A DNA stretch of 64,000 nt, from the NCBI GenBank assembly GCA_029851415.1, contig CM056742.1, forward strand, positions 57,290,454-57,354,453. Direction: 5' to 3'. Within the stretch, counting starts at the first letter, position 1. The number at the start of each line of letters is the position of its first letter. The notes under the pieces are model-generated. The model was not told the origin of the DNA, did not search any database, and saw only the letters and a program-made list of their open reading frames with translations. Made by a program: the position numbers and the translations under genes. This stretch comes from Eretmocerus hayati. Taxonomy: Eukaryota > Arthropoda > Insecta > Hymenoptera > Aphelinidae. Below are positions 1 through 10,106 of the stretch, one piece after another.

Positions 1-59
1 GAGATTTTTCAAAAAATTGAAAAAAGAAAAATTGAAAAAAAAAATCAGAAAAATTTTCT

Positions 60-90
60 AAAGAAAGAAAAAAAAAAAAAAAAAAGAAAT
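60..90 (-). terminator. Long T-run downstream of tRNA-like gene, possible Pol III terminator
   Basis: On the minus strand a run of about twenty T, broken by single C, follows the 3' end of the tRNA-like gene at 95-166 by a few bases. RNA polymerase III stops at T-runs of four or more, so this could end transcription of one or both tRNA-like genes. The surrounding 1-90 is A-rich low-complexity sequence, so the run could also be incidental. Confidence 0.45.
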
Positions 91-94
91 TTCT

Positions 95-166
95 GACGAA
101 ACTCGGACTCGAACCGAGGACCGCATGGTTATTTGTCATAAACTCTACCAACTGAGCTATTTCGGC
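95..166 (-). tRNA. tRNA-like gene, degenerate anticodon loop (possible pseudo-tRNA)
   Basis: The 72-nt minus-strand sequence fits a tRNA position by position. The acceptor is GCCGAAA against TTTCGTC with one mismatch, the D stem is GCTC/GAGT, and the T arm is a perfect CTCGG/CCGAG around TTCGAGT. The anticodon arm is poor: TATGA against CCATG with mismatches, and a loop of CAAATAA that lacks the invariant U33. If decoded literally the anticodon would be AAT. The acceptor and D arm resemble insect tRNA-Phe, so it may be a decayed copy. There is no intron and no encoded CCA. Confidence 0.5.
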
Positions 167-210
167 TTTGGTAGAGCTCATAGCTTATTTGCGGAACTCA
201 TTCGACGACT

Positions 211-281
211 GTTGGAACTCTGGATCGAACCGAGGACATTACGATCTTCAGTCATACACTCTCCCACTGAGCTATTCCAAC
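211..281 (-). tRNA. tRNA-Phe(GAA)-like gene
   Basis: A 71-nt cloverleaf is present on the minus strand. The acceptor stem GTTGGAA/TTCCAAC is perfect, the D stem is GCTC/GAGT, the anticodon stem TATGA/TCGTA has one G-U pair, and the anticodon loop CTGAAGA puts GAA at 34-36 (Phe) with U33 present. The T arm CTCGG-TTCGATC-CAGAG has one mismatch. The acceptor differs from the usual insect tRNA-Phe while the D and anticodon loops match it, so it may be a diverged copy or tRNA-derived repeat. It lies 45 bp from a second tRNA-like gene on the same strand, so the two could share a transcript. Confidence 0.7.
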
Positions 282-382
282 TATCTTTCTGGCTAAATCC
301 GTAACCTAGAATGATTCAATGGAAATATCCAATATTGTTCGCCGCGCTCATTATTCAGGAATGAAAACATCATTTATTCAAG

Positions 383-690
383 TCACCTGTTTTCCAAATC
401 AACCACTTGAATGTTTGAGAGGTGGTGTCTGCAATGCCAGATAGAACCAGCAATTTCTTTAATGTTCCCAATTCTATAGTACGTTTTTGTTAAGCATCTA
501 TTATAGCCATTTGTGTTCTCATCAATCTCAAAAATTCCATCGTCAAGTCTGTGGTAAGTGAACACTGATAGAATTGAATGTCCGCCAGTTAGCTCAAACA
601 CAATTGAAAATCTGTGTGAGACTATGAAATGTTGATATGCTATACAGTAGTGGATAATTGAATCGCCGTAAACGTAATCTCACTCATAAC
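383..690 (-). CDS. Unrecognised ORF (about 95-100 codons, no ATG)
   Basis: The minus-strand frame stays open from a TGA near 690 down to the stop at 383. It has mixed, protein-like composition and an ordinary C-terminus, but there is no ATG at its start, so it could be an exon or the tail of a longer decayed gene. I see no domain I can name. It lies on the same strand as, and about 220 bp downstream of, the ribonucleotide reductase-like gene, with a (GA)n tract between. Shared strand and spacing would fit one inserted block, but that is an inference. Confidence 0.3.
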
Positions 691-744
691 TCATGAGCGC
701 GTTGATTATTTCTAGTTGTCCTAGAAAGAGGAGGAAATCTCATT

Positions 745-745
<1 letters not shown>

Positions 746-777
<32 letters not shown>
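746..777. repeat. (GA)n microsatellite
   Basis: About 16 uninterrupted AG dinucleotides, between the unrecognised ORF and the ribonucleotide reductase-like gene. Confidence 0.9.
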
Positions 778-780
<3 letters not shown>

Positions 781-907
781 GATCTTCTTTAAGTAACACT
801 CACCGTCTCTTCCTATCGAGAACATTGCTGAACTTTATATGTGCTGATCTTAACTTATATACTGTTTCCCCTCTCTCCTTATACTTGAAGCATTAGCAGT
901 AATTATC

Positions 908-1867
908 TTAAAAGTCCGAGTCGATGGTAAACTTTGTGGACCCTCCACTGGATTTCCACCCCTTATGCTCTGGTACCGTTATGTTGAATGTATGGCTTTT
1001 TCCTCTGAAGGAAACCGATTTGACGAATGGAAGGCGATTTCCACCACCAAAGGCTGGCATATTCCCCAAATTTATCAGTAACCAGTCAGCAACATATTCA
1101 ACATGTTTATCCATTAGAGTTCTATCCATTCCGACTGATGTTACCGGAAGGAACTCATGGATGAATTTCTTCTCCACCTCCACAGCACTCATAATAATTT
1201 CTTCAACTCTCGCTTCCGATGATATCCGTTCAAAACTCTTGAAAAGTATACATGAAAAATGACTGTGCAAGTCACGATCTCTGTGAATAAGTCTATTTGC
1301 ATGTGCAAGACCTGGTAGGAGATTTCTATGGTCGAACCAGAAAATCACTGCAAAACTGCTGCTGAAAAAGAGTTCTTCAAGAGCTGTTAATGCAAACCAC
1401 CTCTTAGCAAACGATGTGGAACAATTGTTAATCCACTTCAAACTCCATTCCATCTTCATCGATATACACCTCTGTATACGTGATGTGTTGAGGAGGAATT
1501 CTCTGTATATGTCATCAGTGACATATGTATCCAGAAGCCGTGCGTACATCTCATGATGGATATTCTCCATGGCTATTTGGAAACCGTGAAAAAACCTCGC
1601 CTCTGGGATCTAAACTTTCTCACATAAGTTCAGAATTATATCTTCTTTCACTGTAGCATTTGAGGCGGTAAAAAACGCGAGAACATGAGAAATGATGTTC
1701 CTTTCACTCTCATTCAATTGATTCCATTCAGATAGATCCTTGGGAACATCCACCGCCTCAGCAGCCCAGAAGGATCCCTCTGATTTTTTGTAGAGTCGCC
1801 AGATGAAAAACCATTTGATTGGGAACAGCACAAATCTATCATAATTTGCTACTAACAGAGGTTCCAT
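908..1867 (-). pseudogene. Ribonucleotide reductase small subunit (R2), intronless, one in-frame stop
   Basis: R2 holds the di-iron tyrosyl radical that lets ribonucleotide reductase make dNTPs. About 319 codons in one frame match R2 end to end from the EPLL...FVLFPI start of the core. The di-iron ligand Asp is in SFWAAEAVD, the Glu, His and radical Tyr are in MENIHHEMY, and the next ligand Glu is in LEELFFSSSFA. The large-subunit-binding tail ends FTIDSDF. A TAG at 1610-1612 falls where relatives carry Gln just before PEAR. The usual RDEGLH ligand segment reads RDRDLH, so the fourth carboxylate ligand is replaced by Arg. There is no intron, and the N-terminal extension of cellular R2 is absent, with an in-frame stop just upstream of the ATG. 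A retrocopy or a copy from a large DNA virus are both possible; the changed ligand suggests it is not an active enzyme. Confidence 0.88.
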
Positions 1868-2198
1868 CTTGTTCTAAGTCCTTGAGCGGTGCATCACTTT
1901 CTAATACCGCATCATACTTAATCATTTTTTCTTGAAGAAGCACAAGTCCCTTTTTCATCTCGAGTTTCTTCCGTTTTTCAACTATATTCTCCAAACACAT
2001 TGTAAAACTTAGAACCACAATCAGTGTGCACGCACACTGTAAATAGAACCAAGTGGTATCAACATCCACTTCCACAGGTTTTTCTCCCATGGCAAACAGT
2101 TGAATTATTGACTGGCCATGATATAAATAACAAAAGTACATGGTCAACACCATGATAAAACACACACAAATCATTCTGATTGCAGACATGATACACAA
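1839..2198 (-). CDS. Small two-TM membrane protein ORF overlapping the R2 start
   Basis: A 119-codon ORF with an ATG start. A hydrophobic segment spans about residues 5-30 and a second spans about 48-68, followed by a charged, Lys-rich helical stretch and an acidic tail. Its last 29 bases overlap the first codons of the R2-like gene in another frame on the same strand. I do not recognise the family. The tight overlap resembles compact viral gene spacing. Alternatively the two were one reading frame joined by a frameshift, with the membrane part fused to R2 in place of the usual N-terminal extension. Confidence 0.4.
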   Translation of the reverse strand: MCIMSAIRMICVCFIMVLTMYFCYLYHGQSIIQLFAMGEKPVEVDVDTTWFYLQCACTLIVVLSFTMCLENIVEKRKKLEMKKGLVLLQEKMIKYDAVLESDAPLKDLEQDGTSVSSKL

Positions 2199-2348
2199 GG
2201 AGAGACAAAGAGAGAGAGAGAGAGCCCAGCGAATGGACAGAGATCTGTAAGACGACTAAATACTCCACAAAGGATTTTTCATTATATGGTTTTCCCCCTG
2301 TAGAGGGAAAGGAGTTGCATTTGTCTTCCATATAAGATATTATAAAGA

Positions 2349-2548
2349 TGGTGTAGTTTGAAGTATGATACGTCCTATACATTCAAAGTTCCATTCTAAC
2401 AGCATGTATGTTAACTGTCTCGGGACAAAAAGAGTGAGCGAGAGAGATATTGGTGTAGTTTAAAGTATAATACTTCCTATAACTTCAAACTTCCATTCTA
2501 ACGGAATGAATGTTAGCAGTCTCGGGTAGCAAGAGTGAGCGAAAGAGG
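2349..2548. repeat. Tandem duplication, about 100 bp x 2
   Basis: Two adjacent diverged copies, starting near 2349 and 2451, share the order ggtgtagtttraagta, then ttccattctaac, then gtctcggg, then agtgagcga. No coding content is visible. Confidence 0.6.
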
Positions 2549-2965
2549 TAAAGAGAACTCGTCTTGGCGGTAGAGTGAATATTGGAAGAAAGATTGCTTG
2601 ATTGATTGATGTCCTTTATCCGCCATAAGACAAAATATAACCCACATATTTTTACATATGTTGCATAATTCTAGAAATAATTGAGTATTCAAAAATTCAA
2701 AAATAAAAAGAAAAGGTGTAAAATATATATAACACAAGCAATTTGGTCAAGGATAGGTACATATCACAAATTGTGACTAGTCATTACAATTGCGAATTCG
2801 CATATGTCTAAAAGCTGAGAGCATGGGTTCACAAAAGAGAAAATATCACAGTTTGCTTCAGTCAGGTGACAGAAGGTCAATACTGATGGATAATTCTTGA
2901 TCTTGGAGGACTAAATGATAAAGAGTAAAAACACTCTTTTATAGATGGTGATAAGATTTTATTCT

Positions 2966-3009
2966 TGCAACGTTTCGTCGACTTTCTTCTGTCGACCTCA
3001 TCAGGCTAA
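2966..3009 (-). ncRNA. Mirror copy of the hammerhead core (left arm)
   Basis: The inverted left arm carries the same CTGATGA, GTCGAC stem and GAAA series on the minus strand (core 2973-3004). Any transcript reading the whole palindrome would fold arm against arm and mask both motifs. Confidence 0.6.
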
Positions 3010-3131
3010 TTTTCAACAAAACCACAGTCACATCGCAATATCAAATACGTTTTGTTTTTGACATGGGAAAACGTCCATGTCAAAAACAAAACGTATTTGA
3101 TATTGCGATGTGACTGTGGTTTTGTTGAAAA

Positions 3132-3175
3132 TTAGCCTGATGAGGTCGACAGAAGAAAGTCGACGAAACGTTGCA
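3132..3175 (+). ncRNA. Hammerhead ribozyme core in the Penelope-like repeat
   Basis: CTGATGA at 3137-3143 is followed by a stem II of GTCGAC (3145-3150) paired with GTCGAC (3159-3164) around the loop AGAAGAAA, then GAAA at 3165-3168. A minimal type I reading puts cleavage after GTT, with a short stem I of GC pairs and an ACGT stem III that would pair between two molecules. That arrangement is described for Penelope-like elements. The core and stem II are clear in the sequence; stems I and III are weak. Confidence 0.65.
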
Positions 3176-3351
3176 AGAATAAAATCTTATCACCATCTAT
3201 AAAAGAGTGTTTTTACTCTTTATCACTTAGTCCTCCAAGATCAAGAATTATCCATCAGTATTAAGCAATTGGGGACGAGAAATCAACAATCAGAGTTTGA
3301 CAGAAGGTCACGTAAAACTAATCGTAAGCTAAAAATAAGAACCCAAGCCTA

Positions 3352-4350
3352 TCATAGATTAAAATAATGCTTCTTCTCCACATCAAACTTCTGAGGAGTC
3401 TGTGTCATCAAGAGATCTTTTAAGGCCTCTTCAAACAACGATATCTTCCCCAGCTGCCGAAAGCCCGGAGGGAGAAAGTTCCACAAATGAGCACATTGAA
3501 CCTGGAAAGATCTTCTTCCATACTCAAGTCTCATATTGGGAACTTTGAGTACCCGCTCTTCTGTATCACCGCGTGCGGGGCGTTCGGATTGGTACCTGGT
3601 AAACATCGCAGTAAGGTGGCCAGGTTCTCCCAAATGCATGATCTTATGCATTAAAAGTGCTGCGAAGTACATTCTCCGCGAATCAGTACGTAACCAACCC
3701 AATCGCTCCCTAAACGGGGTGATGTGCTCGTCTCTCCTAAGATCAAAGATGAATCTCACACATGAATTGCTCAGTCTCTGTATCCGTTGCCGCTGTTCGT
3801 CCGTGGCGTCGAGGTACACGACTGTGCAGTAATCTAGATGCGGTTGAACCAATGACTCGACTAGGCGAATCCGGAGAGGTCTGGTGATACACGCCCTAAA
3901 AAACCGCAAACCGTATAGGGCTCTGATAACTTTCTTAGTAACTTGGTCAATGTGCGGTTTCCACGTCAGTTCACTATCAAGTGTAACACCGAGACTCACA
4001 ACCGTATCACTGAACGGGATGAAATTTCCATCCTGTATCTCAACCCCTGGCAAGTCCATTCTCTTCAGATCTTTGATATTCCTCTCAGAGCTGAAGTAGA
4101 TTGCCTTGGTCTTGCCAGCGTTGAGACACAGGCCGGAACTCTTGGCCCATTCGGCAACTAGTCGTCTTATTTCACCCAGCCGAGCGATGCCCTCCCTGGT
4201 TTTAGTTTTCTCGACTTGGAGATAAATTTGGAGGTCGTCCGCATAAAAGAGATGATGTACCGACTTTCCGTCTAGCAAACCAGGTAAATCATTGACATAT
4301 AAGCTGAAGAGTAAAGGCCCCAGAACGGAACCCTGTGGAACACCCCACAA
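3352..4350 (-). pseudogene. Reverse transcriptase C-terminal fragment, Jockey/CR1-like LINE
   Basis: This is 332 codons beginning at GVPQGSVLGPLLFSLYVND, followed by the catalytic YADD box (FYADDLQIYL), then the thumb and the C-terminal region of LINE reverse transcriptases to a natural stop. The fingers domain and the AP endonuclease that should precede it are missing because the copy is 5'-truncated. The frame is open throughout, so the insertion may be fairly recent. LINE RT copies the element RNA at a nicked chromosomal target. Confidence 0.85.
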
Positions 4351-4373
4351 AGAGTGAGAGAGAGAGAGAGAGA
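4351..4373. repeat. (GA)n microsatellite between two LINEs
   Basis: AGAGTGAGAGAGAGAGAGAG-type tract lying exactly between the 5' end of one minus-strand LINE and the 3' tail of the next. Confidence 0.85.
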
Positions 4374-5573
4374 TTGATTGATTAATGATTTATTATGCCG
4401 TGGTCACGAAGACCGTATGGCAATAAAAGATACACATGGCAGTACATGTCTTAAATTCAAAATATAAAATGCTAAATACAACAAAATATAAAATACTAGA
4501 ATTCGGTAATTTACTTATTTCTTAAACTAGAAATCAACATATGTAGCCCAAATGCTCACTGATTTGAAAACGTAGCGCATGCGGTACACATATCATACAT
4601 ATCAAACACATTAACAAATAGCACACAAGCAATCGAATCATGTGACTTCCTTCTCATACAGAAATGCAAAAATTGCATGTTTAAATGCTTCTACTGGTAC
4701 GAGCAGACGAATATTGACAGGAACAGATTCCCACATTTTGATCGCTGACCGGGAAGATGAATTTTCATACGTGGTGGTACGCGCCAAGGGAATAACTACT
4801 CTGGAAGCATTGATTTTTTGTGAACGTCGGACCTCGTCATCAAGTGGCCTGAATAAATCATTCAAATATAGGGGAGTGTTGGTCGGAAAAATCTTATATG
4901 ACTGCACACATAAAAAGTATCGCCGCCGTCGGAATAATGGCGACTAATGGAGGCGTTCATAGTAGGGTTTCAAGGTTGCATCGCGCAGACACCGAAAAAT
5001 GAATCGAACACAAGAATTTAGGAGACGCTGCAGCTTTGTCCCTAAATAACCAGATAAGTCATAGTAAACCAGGCAAGCGTAGTCAAAATGGGGCATGATC
5101 AGTGCATTTACCAATAACTTTTTCACTTCCACCGAAAGAAAGTGATCACGGTACCGCAATCGATGCCAGACTCCGAGTACTTTAGAACATATACTAGACA
5201 CGTGTGAGTTCCACGAGAGATTTTTGGAGAAAATGACACCTAGATTTTTGACAGACTCTTGCAAAGGGATAATACAACCATCAACAACGATTGGTTGCAG
5301 GGCTTGAACGTCAAGTCTCATGTGGTATTGCACCGAAGCACTCAATACTGCTTGTGTCTTAGGAATATTAAGAGTAAGTTTGTCATCTACGGCCCATTGA
5401 ACAATGCGAGATGCATCTTCATTCAATTTTTCGATCATTGATGGTAATTCTGAAGGTTTTCCTTGAATGTAGATCTGAAAATCGTCAGCAAAAAGCATGC
5501 CTCTACAGAGCCTCAGTACGTGCATGATTGGGTCAACAAGTATCAAGAAGATTATTGGACCCGGGTTCGATCG

Positions 5574-5575
<2 letters not shown>
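4373..5575 (-). mobile_element. Second, unrelated 5'-truncated LINE (Jockey/CR1-like)
   Basis: On the minus strand, an RT C-terminal region (5546-4638) is followed by a 3' UTR of about 260 bp and a short ATCA-repeat tail ending at 4373. Both ends abut (GA)n tracts (4351-4373 and 5576-5620). Its RT is clearly different in sequence from the LINE at 2595-4350, so it is a separate family. Confidence 0.75.
4638..5546 (-). pseudogene. LINE reverse transcriptase fragment with one in-frame TAG
   Basis: One frame of about 302 codons is interrupted only by TAG at 4944-4946. The catalytic box is FADD (MLFADDFQIYIQ) near the start, followed by thumb and C-terminal LINE sequence such as CVRFIFRCLRD. After the stop the frame continues with RRRYFLC and ends at 4638. 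Upstream of the first Met the frame is still RT-like but cut off by the (GA)n tract. It is inactive because the fingers and endonuclease are absent and because of the stop. Confidence 0.8.

Positions 5576-5620
<45 letters not shown>
5576..5620. repeat. (GA)n microsatellite
   Basis: About 22 GA units separating the 5' end of the minus-strand LINE from the 5' end of a truncated plus-strand R1-like copy. Confidence 0.9.
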
Positions 5621-5623
<3 letters not shown>

Positions 5624-6030
5624 CAGAAGAGGTCCAAATGGTTCCAGGAGGAATATGATGGACTGAAGAGGAAAGGAAGAAGAGAGAAGATCGAAGAAAG
5701 AAGAAAGAAGAATGAAGAGATGGAAGAAGATCGAAGGAGGAGAAACAACACCTGCGAGTCGTGAGAAGAGGAACGCTCGATCCTGAGCGCGAGACGCCAC
5801 CGGTCCTGAAGTAATGCTCACGCGGTGCCGGGTCCGGATTGGTAAGTTGGTGGATCTCTCCCTTGTCCGATGGCCAGCGCCAAAGGGGAAGGGAGAGAGG
5901 GTTTATCTGGTACGGATGGCCGCATCGATGCGGAATCCAGCCCGGAAGCCTTGAGAAGTATCGGCCAGGCGTAATTGTCCGTCCGGAACCTCTCTGTGGC
6001 TACGTCGCAGCGTATTCACCCTACAACCAC

Positions 6031-6061
<31 letters not shown>
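5621..6061 (+). mobile_element. 5'-truncated R1-clade copy (3' UTR plus poly(A))
   Basis: The 440 bp starting aaaacagaagaggtcc match the 3' UTR of the large R1-like element, where the equivalent begins near 13149. Shared blocks include the gaggaacgctcg box, the motif aagtaatgctcacgcggt and the final ccacctaaaa before the poly(A). The copy ends in about 29 A. It has no coding content. (GA)n lies on both sides. Confidence 0.8.

Positions 6062-6087
<26 letters not shown>
6061..6087. repeat. (GA)n microsatellite
   Basis: About 13 AG units directly between the poly(A) of the truncated R1-like copy and the 3' end of the minus-strand LINE at 6088-7815. Confidence 0.9.
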
Positions 6088-7967
<1,880 letters not shown>

Positions 7968-8224
7968 CCGTAGGGGGCTTTCGGTGTGACCTTAGGGTTG
8001 CACTTGAAGCTTGAGGGAGTGACGCCCCTCCGGACCCGAGTCCTACACTTACACTAACACACACACTACACTCTACACGCACCATACTTACGCTTGCTCA
8101 AGCATTACACAGACATACCAACATTATACAGAACACGCATCACACAACACACCACACCCGTGCTGGTCTGGTCCGGGGTCGGCCAGCATGCGATTCCAGG
8201 CCCTGGAAAAAGAAGAAGAAGAAG

Positions 8225-10106
8225 ATGTCCAGCATTGACGGCAAGAATTCCCCAAGTAAAGCGGGGCCCCATTCGGATCTTGGGGGGGGGGGGGGGGCAA
8301 CGATGCAAAGCGCGCTACCAGTGGCACACTTGGCTGGTGGACTCACGCGTAAAGCTACAAGCGATGGAAATACGCCTCTGGCGAAGATAGTTGGAGGAAA
8401 GGACCAACACCAGAAAGGAGTAGACCTCACCCCGAACAGCAGGAAGAGAAAGGGTCTGGGTGAGGAAGTAGATAAGCGAACGCTGAAGCAATCGAAGCTC
8501 ACATTCTTGAGCCAAAAAGAGGAGAACGCGAAAGTTGCTGCAGAAGCGCAAGCGGCGGCAGACAAGCTGATGAAGATCAACCCCGCGATCAAGATCTAGC
8601 TTACGCAAGACAAGAACAAGGGAGACGATACCGCCGATTCCAGCTCGGATTCAGGGGACTCTAACACCACCACGGAGTCCCAGAAGTCAGAAGACACCCT
8701 GACATCCAAGGACTGTGACTGCGGACTCGGAAAAGGTCAAAAAACACTGGAGGATCTGGACATCGATCGGTTCCCCACACCTGAGAAGGCCAGTCGACAA
8801 AGAAGTGGAGACAAGGCCCCCGATCTAATGGAAGGATGGAGGGACTTGAAAATGTGCCGAGAATAGATGGAGGAGAAGACTCATCTTCTCTTCGACCACC
8901 TGAACTTCGTCATAGGGATAGCCGAGTCTGCCTCCAACATCCCAGAAGGAACTCAGGGCGACATGGAAGAGCTCAAGAAGATTGGCCACGCTCTCGAAGG
9001 CCTACTTGCGGCAGACAAAGGGAAGAGAGCGGCTTTCGAGACCACACTTCTCGAAGCGGAGAAGACCCTATAAATGAAGAGGAGTGCGCAGCCCTCTGGG
9101 CCAGCCGCGTCGGGAAGCGGCACACAGGGAAGGGGGCGAATAAACCGGAATCGCGCAAGGGAAACAGCACGATACGAAGAGGACGTGACGCGGACATCCA
9201 TCGAGAGCCCTCAAAACACCGTGCTCGACATCGACTCCTAATAGGCCCAAGGAGGACGAGCCTGGGCAGGGAGTGGTCTCTAAGAGAAATACAAAGAGGG
9301 CAAAGATAAGCGGTCGATCAAGTGACACCGCTGGAAAGAAGGCAAAGATGAAGCCAAGAAGAGCGAAATCCGACGCCGTTCTCGTCACGGCAAACCAAGG
9401 TGAGTTAAGCTACGCAGATATGCTGCGCAAGATAAAGACGGATGACCTTAATGAAGAAGTGGGCTCTAAAGTCACGGGCATCCGCAAGACACAGGAAGGA
9501 CAAATCCTCATTGAACTGAGGAAGGGCATCGACACTGCAGCCATCAAAGCGGCTCTGACACCAGTCGTCGGGCAAGAAGGGGCCGTCCACTGCCTCGCAA
9601 ATAGCATGACCCTCGAGGTTCTCGGAGTCAACTACGATGTCGACAAAACTAAAGTGCAGGAGGACCTCGCGAAGGCCCTACCAGAAAACGAGGATGGAGC
9701 CATAATAGTCAAGAGCCTGCGAAACGGCTCCCGAGGCACCCAAACAGCGGTTGTGTCCATCCCAGCGAGGCTCGCTCACCGCCTCCTGGACTGGAAAGAA
9801 CCCAAGGTGGGATGGAGCAGAGTGAGAATCCGCGAGAAGGGAGGCATCCCACGCTGCTATAACTGCCTAGAGTATGGCCACAAGGCCTCAGGCTGCAAAA
9901 AAGAGAAGGCAGAGGAACGTCAACCGAAACTCTGCTTCCAGTGCGATGAACCAGGACACCTCGCCGCTACCTGTAAAGAGAAACCGAAATGCCTCAGCTG
10001 CGTGGCTATCGGAACCAGATCTGACCACAGGTCGGACTCCAGCAACTGCATAGCCTACCAAAACGCGAGGGCGACATATAGACGCAGGGGGGGAAGAAAT
10101 GGCTAA
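8225..10106 (+). pseudogene. R1-like ORF1 (gag-like, CCHC zinc knuckles), broken
   Basis: Begins with ATG TCC at 8225. In-frame stops are TAG at 8597-8599, TAG at 8864-8866 and TAA at 9071-9073; a frameshift near 9240 moves the rest into the frame that ends at 10106. The C-terminal part has two classical knuckles, CYNCLEYGHKASGC and CFQCDEPGHLAATC, and a third, irregular one starting CLSC. ORF1 proteins of this clade bind the RNA and help target the element. The last codons overlap the start of ORF2. Confidence 0.82.

Larger units (their letters stand above)
2880..3297 (+). mobile_element. Penelope-like solo terminal repeat pair (inverted) with 13 bp TSD
   Basis: Two 188 bp arms (2879-3066 and 3075-3262) form an almost perfect palindrome around an 8 nt spacer; I see a single mismatch. 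A non-palindromic tail of about 35 bp follows (3263-3297). The whole is flanked by TGACAGAAGGTCA at 2867-2879 and 3298-3310, a 13 bp target-site duplication. Inverted pseudo-LTRs, a short tail on one side, variable TSDs and hammerhead motifs in the repeats are typical of Penelope-like retroelements. No reverse transcriptase is left between the arms. It landed in the 3' UTR of the LINE at 2595-4350. Confidence 0.75.
2595..4350 (-). mobile_element. 5'-truncated Jockey/CR1-like LINE with 3' UTR and (ATCA)n tail
   Basis: The element reads 4350 to 2595 on the minus strand: the C-terminal half of a reverse transcriptase, a 3' UTR, then a GGATAAAGG box and a short ATCA-repeat tail. The coding part is about 85-90% similar by eye to the LINE at 27726-30190, whose 3' end has a matching GAATAAAGG box with a TATC-repeat tail. 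Its 5' end is truncated inside the RT and abuts a (GA)n tract at 4351. A Penelope-like insertion splits its 3' UTR (2880-3297). Confidence 0.8.
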
